Counted from the stretch's first letter, positions 8,328 through 18,442 are shown. The stretch is DNA of 64,000 nt from Paenibacillus sp. FSL H8-0537 (GCF_038051995.1 NZ_CP150290.1:359501-423500), one strand, 5' to 3'. Numbers and translations are program-made. The notes: generated by a model not told the origin, from the letters alone.

Positions 8328-10541
8328 ATGAACAACAATTGGTTTAGACGTTTGCTGCTGTCGTATTTGCCTGTTTTTTTTATCGTAACGACGATATTGT
8401 TTATTATTTTCTTCCAGCTGTTCAATGAGCAAAATCGCAAGGAAGCTTTGAAGGCCAATGAATTTCTGGCATCCCAGGTCATGCAGTATTTGGACAATTC
8501 GCTGCGCTCGATCGATTTTAAAGTGCTGCGGGAAATTTTGACGAATCCGGATTTGAAAAATTATTATACGGCTGCTGGCAGCAATGATGTATACGCCGGC
8601 ATTCAGGTTCTTGATGTTATCGATGAGCTGAAAATCAATTTCCCGTTAATCGATTCCATCTATTTGGTCCGCTACAAGGACAATATCGTATTCAGCAACG
8701 GAAAGGCAGTTCCGATTGAGGAGTTTCCAGATGCCTCTTTTATAGAAGAAAGCCGCAGCAGCCCGACGCGTAAATGGGTGGATTTCAGAAATTTCAAAGC
8801 TCTTCCTTCACAATCGGCGCAGCAGGTCGTGACGCTTGTTCGCGGCCTGGAGGGCGGAACGGGCCTTGTGGTCGTCAATGTGGATTTGCAGACGCTGCGG
8901 AAGTCCATTATGCAGATGTATGATCCCGAATATACCTTCGTCAATGTGATCAGCAGCTCTGGGGGAAGCTTGTGGGATGAACGTATGCCTGAAAGCGCGG
9001 GGACTAAGCCTGCTTCCGGCGAAGTTTTCTCGACGTTTACGTCCAGCTACAGCGGCTGGAAGGTAGAGACGGGCATTAATAATGGGAAAGTCGTTAAATT
9101 TGCGCTGCAATTTTATAATATATGGTTTGCTTTTGCGATCGCAGTGGTTCTAATCGGTGTCATTTGGGTTATTTACGTCACTCGGAGAAACTACAAGCCT
9201 ATTCAGCAAATTGTGACGTTAATTCAGACAGTCGCCTCGCAGAAACAACCGGGAACGAGCTCTACGAAAGAAAATGAGTTCAGGTTTATTCAAAACACGC
9301 TGGAGCGAATGATTGATCAAACGAAGCAATATCAAGAAAAATACGAAGAGAATCTGATTTTGCAAAAGAAATATTTTTTTCAGGAGCTGCTTGAAGGGTC
9401 GCGTCTGTTCACGGGCAGCGAGCTGCAGGCTGAAATGACGAAGTTTAAGCTTCCAGAGCTGGATTGCAGTTGGATGGTCATGGTTGTGGAAATTGACCGT
9501 TATCCGCAGTTTGCCGCGGACTATCATCAGCATGACCAGACGCTGCTCAAGTTCGTCCTTTCTACTGTGCTGCAAGAAAGTGCCCAGCAGGAGGGGGCAG
9601 ACGTATGGGCGGAGTGGATTTCCGAGCGCCGGCTGCATGCGATTATCTGGCTTTCCGAAACGGCGTTGTCTGAACAGGTAGAGCGCAAGGTGCTCTCTGG
9701 CTATTTGGAGAAGGTGGGGCAATATTTGAACTTCACCGTTACGATTGGGACGGGTGGAGTGGCGAGTGATGTGCGAGGTCTGAGAGCTTCGCTCAAGGAA
9801 GCCTCCCATGCTTTGGATTATAAAGCAGTATTGGGTATGAACCGAGTGGTTTCGTATGGGGAAGTGCCGGATTCTAAAAATGATGTATATGAGTTCCTCA
9901 AGACGATTTCCCTGTTCGTGCAAGCGATGCGGCTGTCCGATGAAACGTGGGAAAAGCACTTCGAACGCTTGTTTGACCAGATCACCGCCTCCGTATTGTC
10001 CCGTCAGGAAATGATGAACACGGTGCAGCTGCTGTTTCAGCACTATAATCGGGAGTTTGCCGAGCTGCCGCGTGAATACCAAGATTTGTGGTCGACCTCG
10101 TTTGGCCGTCTCCTTCGCGGGCTGGAGGACTGGGAAGTGCTAGACGATCTTCGGCTGCTCTGCTGGGAGACATTTCGGGAGCTGGCTGAGCAGATGCAGG
10201 CGATGCGCTGCAGCAAGAAGCATCGGACGCATATTTTGGAAATCCGTAAATATGTGGAGGAAAACTATAATAATCCGGAGCTTTCACTGAATTATTTAAG
10301 CGATCTGTTTGATATTAATCCGAAATATTTGAGCAAGCTGTTCAAGGATGAGGTTGGCGAGAAGTTCGTCGATTTGCTCATCAGCCACCGTATAGAGCGG
10401 GCGAAGCAGCTTATGCTGGAGACGGACAGGGCGATTCAGGAAATTAGCGAGGAAGTGGGCTATACCAACTACAACTCCTTTAATCGGGCGTTCAAAAATG
10501 TAGTAGGTGTAGCGCCAAGCGATTACCGCAAGGCGATATGA
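8328..10541 (+). CDS. membrane-anchored AraC-family regulator with extracellular sensor
   Basis: 737 residues. A first membrane helix (about residues 9-29) and a second (about 258-282) bracket a 230-residue extracellular region of the Cache-like type common in Paenibacillus one-component regulators. A HAMP-like segment and a GGDEF-like degenerate middle region follow. The last 105 residues are an AraC double helix-turn-helix (LSLNYLSDLFDINPKYLSKLF and IQEISEEVGYTNYNSFNRAF). It should sense an extracellular ligand, perhaps the sugar-loaded binding lipoprotein, and activate transport and hydrolase genes. Its own -10 may be TATAAT at 8264-8269. It sits directly behind the importer, the usual position for such regulators. 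Confidence 0.85.
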   Translation: MNNNWFRRLLLSYLPVFFIVTTILFIIFFQLFNEQNRKEALKANEFLASQVMQYLDNSLRSIDFKVLREILTNPDLKNYYTAAGSNDVYAGIQVLDVIDELKINFPLIDSIYLVRYKDNIVFSNGKAVPIEEFPDASFIEESRSSPTRKWVDFRNFKALPSQSAQQVVTLVRGLEGGTGLVVVNVDLQTLRKSIMQMYDPEYTFVNVISSSGGSLWDERMPESAGTKPASGEVFSTFTSSYSGWKVETGINNGKVVKFALQFYNIWFAFAIAVVLIGVIWVIYVTRRNYKPIQQIVTLIQTVASQKQPGTSSTKENEFRFIQNTLERMIDQTKQYQEKYEENLILQKKYFFQELLEGSRLFTGSELQAEMTKFKLPELDCSWMVMVVEIDRYPQFAADYHQHDQTLLKFVLSTVLQESAQQEGADVWAEWISERRLHAIIWLSETALSEQVERKVLSGYLEKVGQYLNFTVTIGTGGVASDVRGLRASLKEASHALDYKAVLGMNRVVSYGEVPDSKNDVYEFLKTISLFVQAMRLSDETWEKHFERLFDQITASVLSRQEMMNTVQLLFQHYNREFAELPREYQDLWSTSFGRLLRGLEDWEVLDDLRLLCWETFRELAEQMQAMRCSKKHRTHILEIRKYVEENYNNPELSLNYLSDLFDINPKYLSKLFKDEVGEKFVDLLISHRIERAKQLMLETDRAIQEISEEVGYTNYNSFNRAFKNVVGVAPSDYRKAI

Positions 10542-10622
10542 ACAGGTAATAGCAGCTAATGATAGGTACGAACAAGCGTTATGAATAAATGGTAGGAGTG
10601 AAGAGGGCAGCTTCACAATAAT

Positions 10623-10677
10623 AAACGGCGGTAGTTCATTGTGAATGCACAAAAAACGATCGCCGTTTGTCTTTTTA
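10623..10677. terminator. probable bidirectional terminator between convergent genes
   Basis: AAACGGCG (10623-10630) pairs exactly with CGCCGTTT (10661-10668), with T-rich sequence after it. The loop is long (30 bases) and holds a small TTCA/TGAA hairpin. It lies between the AraC-type and LacI-type genes, which converge here. Confidence 0.6.
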
Positions 10678-10719
10678 TAGGGGAAAGTCCGCTGCTCAAG
10701 CTTATGCGGAATAGGAGGC

Positions 10720-11760
10720 TTAAGCGGAGTCTCGCGGAATTAAGGTGGCGCTGAGATGCAGCCGCTCCATCGGCGTTCCCGGACGTTCAATGCGGCGCCA
10801 TAGCGCTTCGATTGCACGGCTGCCGAGTGCTTCCTTACTTAGGTTCACGGTAGTGAGTCGAGGGGACGTATGGGCGGCTGCCTCCACGTTGTCGATACCC
10901 GACACGCGCGTCTGCTCGGGGACCGCTACCCCCATTCTCTGCAGCTGCTGCATCCATTGCATGGCGATGTCGTCATTGGCACAGATCCATGCATCAGGGC
11001 GCTGCTCAGGTGCCAGCTGGGCAAACCGTTCCGCAGTAGCGGTGAGCCAATCCTTGTCTTCATAGGCCAGCTCCCATTCCTGCAGCTTCGCTTCTGAGCC
11101 GCCGTAGCGCTCCAGTGCGGTTCTTACGCCGATTCTTCTTTCGGCAAAGCTGGCGGACCGGCCATCATCACCGAGAAAAATAAGGCTTCTGCATTTCTGA
11201 GCAACTAGCAAATAATGGGCAATGAGAATTCCCGCTTCAATATTTGCATGATTGACCGAATCAAAATCAAGCAAAGGCTCATTATGATCGAGCAGCACGA
11301 GTGGCTTGCCAGTGCGGGCCATAAGCTGAAGGGCGGCATAAGGGTATGCGCCCATGACGATGAGCCCAAGGCAGCTGTTCCAGTCCAAATGCGGCGCGAT
11401 GATTTCCTGCGGAGATAAATCGGACACGGCTGGAAAAGAGACTGGCTGGGAGACGATAACATGAGGCCATCCCCGCTCGCTGCAGCCGGAAATGATTCCT
11501 TCGAGCACCCTCTGCCAATAAAAAGGATCGACTCGGTTGGAGGGGTTCATGCAAATCAGGACAAAGGAAGAAGCGGCATCGGGAGCAGGTGAAGGCGCTT
11601 TCTGGGAAGGAAGCCCGTAGCCGAGTGTCTTGGCAAACTCTAAAACCCGCTCGCGCGTTGCCTGGCTGACACCGGATTTTCCGCTAAGTGCGCGGGATAC
11701 CGCATATTTGGATAGGCCGAGTTGATCGGCGATCGTTTGGATCGATACTTTACGTGGCAT
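10720..11760 (-). CDS. LacI-family transcriptional repressor
   Basis: 346 residues. The N-terminal helix-turn-helix reads VSIQTIADQLGLSKYAVSRAL, followed by the hinge and a periplasmic-binding-protein-like sugar-sensing core (GLIVMGAYPY, SLIFLGDDGRSASFAERRIG, DAWICANDDIAMQWM). The start at 11760 is chosen because AAGGAG lies six bases upstream on the minus strand; an upstream start would add ten residues before the HTH. It diverges from the GH3-GH38-isomerase operon, which it most likely represses, releasing on binding a sugar. Candidate operators are described separately. Confidence 0.92.
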   Translation of the reverse strand: MPRKVSIQTIADQLGLSKYAVSRALSGKSGVSQATRERVLEFAKTLGYGLPSQKAPSPAPDAASSFVLICMNPSNRVDPFYWQRVLEGIISGCSERGWPHVIVSQPVSFPAVSDLSPQEIIAPHLDWNSCLGLIVMGAYPYAALQLMARTGKPLVLLDHNEPLLDFDSVNHANIEAGILIAHYLLVAQKCRSLIFLGDDGRSASFAERRIGVRTALERYGGSEAKLQEWELAYEDKDWLTATAERFAQLAPEQRPDAWICANDDIAMQWMQQLQRMGVAVPEQTRVSGIDNVEAAAHTSPRLTTVNLSKEALGSRAIEALWRRIERPGTPMERLHLSATLIPRDSA

Positions 11761-11785
11761 AATGCTCTCCTTAGGTACTAGGACT

Positions 11786-11955
11786 AACAAACGTTACGCT
11801 AAAGCCACGCTAAATAACAGCGTTGACGTTTGTTGGAAAAAGTTATAGACTGGCTTTATCATAACGTTATTATATATTAACCTAACGAAAATAACAATAA
11901 TATTTGTTTAGAGAGCCCATGAAAAATTGAGCATCAACCCATTCAAACGTTAAAT
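11786..11955. promoter_or_regulatory. divergent control region with AACGTT-centred LacI-type operators
   Basis: The gap between the LacI gene and the GH3 operon holds a perfect ten-base palindrome, ATAACGTTAT (11861-11870). AACGTT cores recur at 11790-11795 (in CAAACGTTAC) and 11946-11951 (in TCAAACGTTAAAT), and GACGTTTG lies at 11825-11832. CG-centred palindromes are the normal operator form for LacI proteins. ACAAACGT (11788-11795) and ACGTTTGT (11827-11834) are also inverted copies. Binding is inferred. Confidence 0.6.
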
Positions 11956-11978
11956 CAACCCAGAAGGAGAATGTGCAT

Positions 11979-14300
11979 ATGGACTATAAAGACGCTTCGC
12001 TTCCGATTCAAGAACGGGTTCAGGATCTGCTCGAACGAATGACAATAGAGGAGAAAATCGGCCAGCTGATCCAGCCTATGGGGTGGAAAACCTATCTTAA
12101 GGAAACGGATGGCACCGTGCAGGTGACGGAACAGTTCAAAGAAGAGGTTGCGCGGGGCGGAGTAGGTTCATTATACGGCGTTCTTCGCGCTGATCCTTGG
12201 ACAGAGGTGACGCTGGAGACGGGACTTACGCCAAGACAAGGAGCAGTCGCTACGAATGAAATTCAGCGGTATGTCATCGAAAACTCCCGTCTAGGCATTC
12301 CGATTTTGTTCGGAGAGGAGTGCTCGCATGGGCATATGGCAATTGGCGCAACGGTATTTCCCGTTCCGCTTACAGTCGGAAGTACATGGAACATCGATTT
12401 GTACCGGGAAATGTGCGAGGCCATTGCGGCTGAGACTCGAAGCCAAGGCGGAGCTGCGACGTATTCGCCTGTCCTTGATGTGGTGCGCGATCCGCGATGG
12501 GGACGGACGGAGGAATGCTTCGCGGAAGATCCGTATTTGATCGGCGAGCTGGCGGTTCAGGCGATCAAGGGGCTGCAAGGGGAACGGCTGGATACAGACA
12601 AAACGATTGTGGCGACGCTTAAGCATTTTGCCGCTTATGGCAGCTCGGAGGGTGGGCGCAATGCAGCTCCTGTCCACATGGGGCTGCGCGAGCTTCATGA
12701 AATTGATTTGCTGCCGTTCAAAAAGGCGGTCGAAGCAGGCGCCTGCTCCGTTATGACGGCGTACAACGAAATTGACGGTGTGCCCTGCACCTCAAATTCC
12801 TATTTGCTGAATGACCTGCTTCGCAAGGAATGGGGATTTGACGGTTTTGTCATTACCGATTTTGGCGCGATTCAAATGCTGGTCAGCGGCCACAATACGG
12901 CGGAGAACGGGGAGCAGGCAGTGGCGCAAAGCCTGAAAGCAGGCGTCGATATGGAGATGTCCGGCTATATGTATGGTAAGCATTTAAGGGGCGCGCTTGC
13001 GCAGGGACTGATGACTGAGGATGAGCTGAATATAGCGACAGGACGGGTGCTTGACATGAAATTTAGACTCGGCTTATTCGAACGGCCTTATGTTGATCCT
13101 GATTTTGCGCAGCGGGTCATCGGGTGCGAGGAGCATGTGGAGCTGGCGAGACGGGTGGCTGGGGAGGGCATTATTTTGCTCAAAAATGAAATGGCCACGC
13201 TTCCGCTCAGCAAAGCAGGCACCAAAATAGCTGTTATCGGTCCGAATGCGAATCACGTCTACAATCAGCTCGGCGATTACACCTCGCCGCAGCCGAAGGG
13301 GCAAATCGTCACCGTGCTGGACGGTATCCGCCGCAAGCTCGGCGCGAATGCGGAGGCGGATGATCAGGTGCTGTATGCGCCTGGCTGCCGGATTAAAGGG
13401 GACGCTAAAGACGGCTTCGGCCACGCTTTCGCCTGCGCGGAGCAAGCGGATGCCATCGTTATGGTCATCGGCGGCTCCAGCGCCCGCGATTTCGGTGAAG
13501 GCACGATTGATTTGCGGACGGGGGCGTCCGTCGTTACGGATAATGCCTGGAACGATATGGAGTGCGGCGAAGGCATCGACCGTTCGACGCTTAATCTCAC
13601 GGGTGTGCAGCTCGAACTGGTGCAGGAAATCTATAAGCTTGGAAAGCCGGTCATCATCGTCTATATCAACGGACGGCCGATTGCTGAGCCTTGGATTGAA
13701 GAGCATGCCCATGCGATTTTGGAGGCGTGGTATCCGGGACAGGAGGGCGGCAATGCAATTGCGGACATTTTGTTCGGCGACGTTAATCCTTCTGGGCGAC
13801 TTACGGTTTCCATTCCGAAGCATGTCGGACAGCTGCCTGTTTATTATCATGCCAAGAGAACGCGCGGCAAGCGGTATTTGGAGACGGATCTGGAACCGCA
13901 ATATCCATTCGGGTTTGGACTCAGCTATACCCAATTTGGCTACGATAACATACGGGTTGTGCCAGAAGTAATGGCTCTGGGCGGAGAAGCCGAGGTGCAA
14001 ATCGAAGTGACGAACATCGGCGGTGTGGCTGGAGATGAGGTTGTGCAGATGTATATAACGGACGTATCAGCATCGGTTACCCGCGCTGAAACCTCGCTTA
14101 AGGGCTTCCGCAAAATCCATTTGCAGCCGGGGGAGACGAAGCTGGTCACTTTCCCTGTAAATCAAGAGCATCTTGCGCTAATTAATGCGGGGCTGGAGCC
14201 GGTTGTAGAACCGGGCGAATTCCGCTTAATGGTCGGCAGCAGCTCGAAGGATTGGCTGGCATGCAGCTTGCACGTTAAGCGTGAGGAGGATCAAGCATGA
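11979..14300 (+). CDS. beta-glucosidase/beta-xylosidase, GH3
   Basis: 773 residues in the standard GH3 order. A TIM-barrel domain has the substrate-binding KHFAAYGSSEGGRN block and the nucleophile Asp near residue 293 in GFDGFVITDFGAI. The alpha/beta sandwich domain (GIILLKNEMATLPLSK, IAVIGPNAN) follows, then a C-terminal fibronectin-III-like domain (EVQIEVTNIGGVAGDEVVQMYI). There is no signal peptide, so it acts in the cytosol. The ATG at 11979 is chosen because AAGGAGA lies eight bases upstream. It is the first gene of an operon facing the LacI gene, and its stop overlaps the alpha-mannosidase start by four bases. Confidence 0.92.
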   Translation: MDYKDASLPIQERVQDLLERMTIEEKIGQLIQPMGWKTYLKETDGTVQVTEQFKEEVARGGVGSLYGVLRADPWTEVTLETGLTPRQGAVATNEIQRYVIENSRLGIPILFGEECSHGHMAIGATVFPVPLTVGSTWNIDLYREMCEAIAAETRSQGGAATYSPVLDVVRDPRWGRTEECFAEDPYLIGELAVQAIKGLQGERLDTDKTIVATLKHFAAYGSSEGGRNAAPVHMGLRELHEIDLLPFKKAVEAGACSVMTAYNEIDGVPCTSNSYLLNDLLRKEWGFDGFVITDFGAIQMLVSGHNTAENGEQAVAQSLKAGVDMEMSGYMYGKHLRGALAQGLMTEDELNIATGRVLDMKFRLGLFERPYVDPDFAQRVIGCEEHVELARRVAGEGIILLKNEMATLPLSKAGTKIAVIGPNANHVYNQLGDYTSPQPKGQIVTVLDGIRRKLGANAEADDQVLYAPGCRIKGDAKDGFGHAFACAEQADAIVMVIGGSSARDFGEGTIDLRTGASVVTDNAWNDMECGEGIDRSTLNLTGVQLELVQEIYKLGKPVIIVYINGRPIAEPWIEEHAHAILEAWYPGQEGGNAIADILFGDVNPSGRLTVSIPKHVGQLPVYYHAKRTRGKRYLETDLEPQYPFGFGLSYTQFGYDNIRVVPEVMALGGEAEVQIEVTNIGGVAGDEVVQMYITDVSASVTRAETSLKGFRKIHLQPGETKLVTFPVNQEHLALINAGLEPVVEPGEFRLMVGSSSKDWLACSLHVKREEDQA

Positions 14301-17300
14301 TTCGAATTCAGCGGTTCATACAGGATATCGCTGAGCGGCAGTGGCTGGAGAAGGTAGAGCTCCCGCAGTGGCATATGCAAAAGGCGAAATATATCCGTCC
14401 CGGCGAATACGTGCTTGATGAGCAAAATGTCGGTGTGCAAAATGTGAATCCTCTTCACAGTACGCATGGCACCACCTATTTTTTAACGAAAAAAGCAGCT
14501 ATACCGCAGGCTTGGCATCAAGACGCGGTTGGTCTCATTTTCGAAGCGGGCGGGGAAGGGCTGTTGAAGGTGAACGGGGCTCCGTATCACGGACTCGACC
14601 GGAATCACTGGTATGTGCCGCTTCCGGTGGAGCGAGTAGGGAACGAGCCGCTGCTGGAAATCGAATTGTATGATCCGATTCCCGAGCCGCATGATCCGCT
14701 GAACCGCCAGGCGGTCATTCAGCCGCCAATCGCGGGCATCCGCTCGGCACTTGTTCGAGTGAATCAGCCGCTGCAAAGCTTGATGTACAGCGTAACGGTG
14801 CTGGCGGAGTCGTTGAACGCGCTGCCGGGGAACGATATGAAGCGAAATCGCCTTATGGGAGCGATTCATAGCATTATGGACCTTATGTATAACGAGCCGA
14901 AGCGTTGGAATGAGGCGGAGTGGGTGAACGGTCTGGAGCAATCGCTTGCCCAGAAGGTGCAGGAGGAAGATTCGGAGGGCGGCCGCAGTGGCTTTATGCA
15001 TTTGGTCGGACAATCGCATATCGACATTGCTTGGCTGTGGCCTGTCCGCGAAACGGTCCGTAAGTCCAGCCGCACATTTTCGACGGTATGTACACTAATG
15101 GATGAATATCCTGACTTTATCTATTCGCAGAGCCAGCCGCAGCTTTATGTCTTTGTGAAGGAGCATTATCCGGAATTGTATGAGCGGATTAAGGCGCGAA
15201 TTGCCGAAGGGCGCTGGGAGCTGGTCGGCGGCATGTGGGTCGAGCCGGATTTGAACATTCCGAGCGGCGAGTCGCTGGTGCGGCAGATTTTGTACGGCCA
15301 AAGCTTCTATAAGGAGGAGTTCGGCAAACGCTCCAACATCGAGTGGCTTCCTGATACGTTTGGCTACTGCGCGTCGCTGCCGCAAATGCTGAAGCTGGCG
15401 GATATCCCGTATTTTATGACGACGAAGCTCAATTGGAATGACACTAATGCGTTCCCTTACGATCTGTTTGATTGGGTGGGCATCGATGGCACCTCCGTCA
15501 TTGCCTATTTGAACCATGGGGTAAATGAGCATACCCGTCCCAAGGATGTCGATGAACACTGGAAATCATACAAACAGAAGGATTTGCATCCCCAGCAAAT
15601 GCTGCTTTACGGGCATGGGGACGGTGGCGGCGGCGTGACGAACGAAATGGTCGAGTTTGCCGAGCGGTCCTCCTTTATGGTCGGACAGCCTGTAAGCAAG
15701 TTCAGCACGGCCGGGGCTTTTTTTGAAGGAATCGGAAAAAGCGGGCAATCGCTGCCTAAGTGGCATGGCGATTTATATTTGGAGCTTCATCGCGGCACCT
15801 ACACGACACATGCCAGAAATAAGCGAAGCAACCGCAAGGCGGAAGTGCTGTACCGCGAAGCGGAGCTGTGGGGGCAGTTCGCTGGGCTGGCGAGCACAGT
15901 GACTGAGGCTCTCGATGAAGGCTGGAAGCTGATTTTGCTGAATCAATTCCATGATATTATCCCGGGAACGTCTATTCCAGAAGCGTATGTGACGTCTACT
16001 GAGGAATATGCAAAGGTGGTGGAGATCGGGACGGCTGCGCTCACCCGCTCGCTTGAGGCCATTGCGAACCATGCAGCGCCAGTTGGGGAAGGTCTGCCTT
16101 ACGTCGTGTTCAACAGCTTGGGCTGGGAACGCGGAGAGGTTGTCAGCTTGACATGCAGCGCTGAAATGAACGGCCTATCCGTTGTTGATGTAAACGGGGA
16201 GCAGCTGGCTTGCGATGTCTTGCGGAGTGGGGACGTCCAGACGGTATCCGTATACGTTCCGTCTATCCCGGCCTTCGGCTATACGACGATATGGCTGCGT
16301 GCGTCAAAGCATACGGATGGCGTTGAGGATAGGCAAGCGGATGAAGCTTTTCCTGACGTTTGGGAGACGGATTATTACACGCTTGCATTTAATGACGTGG
16401 GAGAGATTACCCGCTGGTATGACAAGTCTGCGCAGCGCGAGTGGCTGAAGCCAGGCGATAAGGCGAATGAGCTGCAATTTTTTCATGATAAACCGACCTA
16501 TTGGGATGCATGGGATATTGATCCGCGCTTTGAATCGCAGCGTGCCGGTTCTGTGCAGCTGATCTCGAAAGAAGTCGTGCTGCGAGGGAGCACCAAGGAT
16601 GTGCTTCGCTTCCGCTGGAGGCTGAATGATTCGGAAATTAGCCAGGATATGATTTTGTATCGCCATCAGCGCCGTGTTGATTTTCAGACGAAGGTAAGCT
16701 GGGCAGAGAGCCATAAATTGCTCAAGGTGGCGTTCCCGGTTGATCTAATTGCTGCAAAAGCCACGTATGAAATTCCTTTCGGTGCATTGGAACGGCCGAC
16801 GCATAACAATACGAGCTGGGAGCAGGCGCAATTTGAAGTGTGCGGGCATCGCTGGGCCGATATTTCTGAGGGCAACGGCGGCTTGAGTGTGCTGAACGAC
16901 TGCAAGTATGGATACGACATTAAGGACCAAACCATTCGCTTATCGCTGCTGCGCGCGCCGAAATGGCCGGACGAATATGCAGATCAAGGCGAGCATGAGT
17001 TCACTTATTCGGTCTTGCCTCATCAGGAGGATTGGCGGGGAGCCAAGGTTGTTCGGCATGCAATGGAATTGAATCATCCCGTCATGACGGTTGCGGGCAA
17101 GTCGAATACAGGTTTACACCCCGTGCAGGTAGAGCATCCAGCGGTTCCTGCACTTCCCGTACGGCATACATGGCTGAGCTTTGAAAGTGAGCATGTCATT
17201 TTGGATACGATTAAAGCTTCCGAGGATGGGACTGGCACCATACTGCGGTTTTATGAGTCATCAGGTGGAAGAGAGACGGTGCGAATTCAGTGGCTAGAGG

Positions 17301-17485
17301 GGGAAATGAAGGCGACTGTCGTAAATCTGCTTGAGGATGAATTAGGGCAGCTGCCCTGTGAGCAGGGAGCATTCCAGCTAACGTTTAAGCCTTTTGAGAT
17401 CAAGACGCTGAAGCTGGTTTATAAGGCGATGGCAAAGGGGATTTTGGAGCGGGATCAACAGACCAGTTCAACAGGAGGTCAATAA
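14297..17485 (+). CDS. alpha-mannosidase, GH38
   Basis: 1062 residues, normal for bacterial GH38. Zinc-site and catalytic motifs are visible: HIDIAWLW near residue 241, the nucleophile Asp near 353 in EWLPDTFGYC, HGDGGGG, and LYLELHRGTYTT. The C-terminal half holds the usual beta-domains. It removes alpha-linked mannose, probably from imported glycan fragments, since no signal peptide is present. Its ATG overlaps the upstream stop as ATGA, with GAGGAGG just before it, showing translational coupling to the GH3 gene. Confidence 0.93.
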   Translation: MIRIQRFIQDIAERQWLEKVELPQWHMQKAKYIRPGEYVLDEQNVGVQNVNPLHSTHGTTYFLTKKAAIPQAWHQDAVGLIFEAGGEGLLKVNGAPYHGLDRNHWYVPLPVERVGNEPLLEIELYDPIPEPHDPLNRQAVIQPPIAGIRSALVRVNQPLQSLMYSVTVLAESLNALPGNDMKRNRLMGAIHSIMDLMYNEPKRWNEAEWVNGLEQSLAQKVQEEDSEGGRSGFMHLVGQSHIDIAWLWPVRETVRKSSRTFSTVCTLMDEYPDFIYSQSQPQLYVFVKEHYPELYERIKARIAEGRWELVGGMWVEPDLNIPSGESLVRQILYGQSFYKEEFGKRSNIEWLPDTFGYCASLPQMLKLADIPYFMTTKLNWNDTNAFPYDLFDWVGIDGTSVIAYLNHGVNEHTRPKDVDEHWKSYKQKDLHPQQMLLYGHGDGGGGVTNEMVEFAERSSFMVGQPVSKFSTAGAFFEGIGKSGQSLPKWHGDLYLELHRGTYTTHARNKRSNRKAEVLYREAELWGQFAGLASTVTEALDEGWKLILLNQFHDIIPGTSIPEAYVTSTEEYAKVVEIGTAALTRSLEAIANHAAPVGEGLPYVVFNSLGWERGEVVSLTCSAEMNGLSVVDVNGEQLACDVLRSGDVQTVSVYVPSIPAFGYTTIWLRASKHTDGVEDRQADEAFPDVWETDYYTLAFNDVGEITRWYDKSAQREWLKPGDKANELQFFHDKPTYWDAWDIDPRFESQRAGSVQLISKEVVLRGSTKDVLRFRWRLNDSEISQDMILYRHQRRVDFQTKVSWAESHKLLKVAFPVDLIAAKATYEIPFGALERPTHNNTSWEQAQFEVCGHRWADISEGNGGLSVLNDCKYGYDIKDQTIRLSLLRAPKWPDEYADQGEHEFTYSVLPHQEDWRGAKVVRHAMELNHPVMTVAGKSNTGLHPVQVEHPAVPALPVRHTWLSFESEHVILDTIKASEDGTGTILRFYESSGGRETVRIQWLEGEMKATVVNLLEDELGQLPCEQGAFQLTFKPFEIKTLKLVYKAMAKGILERDQQTSSTGGQ

Positions 17486-17489
17486 ATCG

Positions 17490-18365
17490 ATGAAATTAAC
17501 GAATAAAATAGGCGTAATTGTCGACAGCTTTGGGCTAGGCGTACGCGAGGGGCTGGTGAAAGCGAAGGAAGTCGGAGCGGAAGGCGTACAGATTTATGCG
17601 GTGAAGGGGGAAATGGACCCGGAGAATTTATCGATTGCTGCCCGCAAGGAGCTAAGAAGCTACATAGAATCGCTCGGACTGGAAATATCAGCGTTGGTTG
17701 GCGATTTAGGCGGTCATGGCTTCGGAGTCGAGGCGGATAATCGCTGGAAAGTGGAAAAGTCAAAGCGTATCGTCGATCTGGCACTGGATCTCGGCACGAC
17801 AATTGTAACGACGCATATCGGCATTGTTCCACACGATACGTCCTCTGTAGCATTTCATACGATGCATACGGCTTGCGAGGAGCTTGGCCAATATGCGAAA
17901 AGCGTCGGAGCCTACTTCGCCATTGAGACGGGCCCCGAAACAGCCGCAGATTTAAAAGCTTTTCTCGACACGTTATCGACGAATGGCGTATCGGTTAATT
18001 TTGACCCGGCAAATATGGTTATGGTCACGGGCGATGATCCGGTGCAGGGTGTACATCTATTGAAGGATTATATCGTCCATACCCATGTGAAGGATGGCAT
18101 TCGCCTTAAGGCGGTTGATCCAAGAGACGTATATGGGGCAGTTGGATACGCACCTATGGATCATGAGAAAATCGCCGAAATGGTTTCCTCTGGCTTGTAT
18201 TTTCGCGAGGTTCCGCTTGGAGAGGGCGGAGTCGATTTTAATCGCTATTTTCAGGCGCTGCAGGATATTGGGTATAACGGTTATTTGACGATTGAGCGTG
18301 AGGTAGGTACGCAGCCGGAGGCGGATATTCGTAAAGCGGTTGATTTTATTGCAAATTATAAATGA
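17490..18365 (+). CDS. sugar phosphate isomerase/epimerase family protein (TIM barrel)
   Basis: 291 residues; a second member of the xylose-isomerase-like TIM-barrel family, only distantly similar to the one at 742-1608. Metal-ligand positions are visible in AIETGPE, VNFDPANMV, VHTHVKDG and LTIEREVG. AGGAGGT lies eight bases before the ATG. It is the last gene of the GH3-GH38 operon, starting four bases after the mannosidase stop, so it probably processes the sugar released by those enzymes. The precise reaction cannot be told. Confidence 0.82.
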   Translation: MKLTNKIGVIVDSFGLGVREGLVKAKEVGAEGVQIYAVKGEMDPENLSIAARKELRSYIESLGLEISALVGDLGGHGFGVEADNRWKVEKSKRIVDLALDLGTTIVTTHIGIVPHDTSSVAFHTMHTACEELGQYAKSVGAYFAIETGPETAADLKAFLDTLSTNGVSVNFDPANMVMVTGDDPVQGVHLLKDYIVHTHVKDGIRLKAVDPRDVYGAVGYAPMDHEKIAEMVSSGLYFREVPLGEGGVDFNRYFQALQDIGYNGYLTIEREVGTQPEADIRKAVDFIANYK

Positions 18366-18400
18366 GTAATAGAGATGAGCTTTAACGATTGAAAGGCGGA

Positions 18401-18442
18401 AAAAGGCGGAAGTTTGCACTAGCGAACTTCCGCCTTTTTTTA
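18401..18442 (+). terminator. rho-independent terminator of GH3-GH38 operon
   Basis: AAAAGGCGGAAGTT (18401-18414) pairs perfectly with AACTTCCGCCTTTT (18425-18438) and runs into a T-stretch. It closes the glycosidase operon. Confidence 0.95.
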
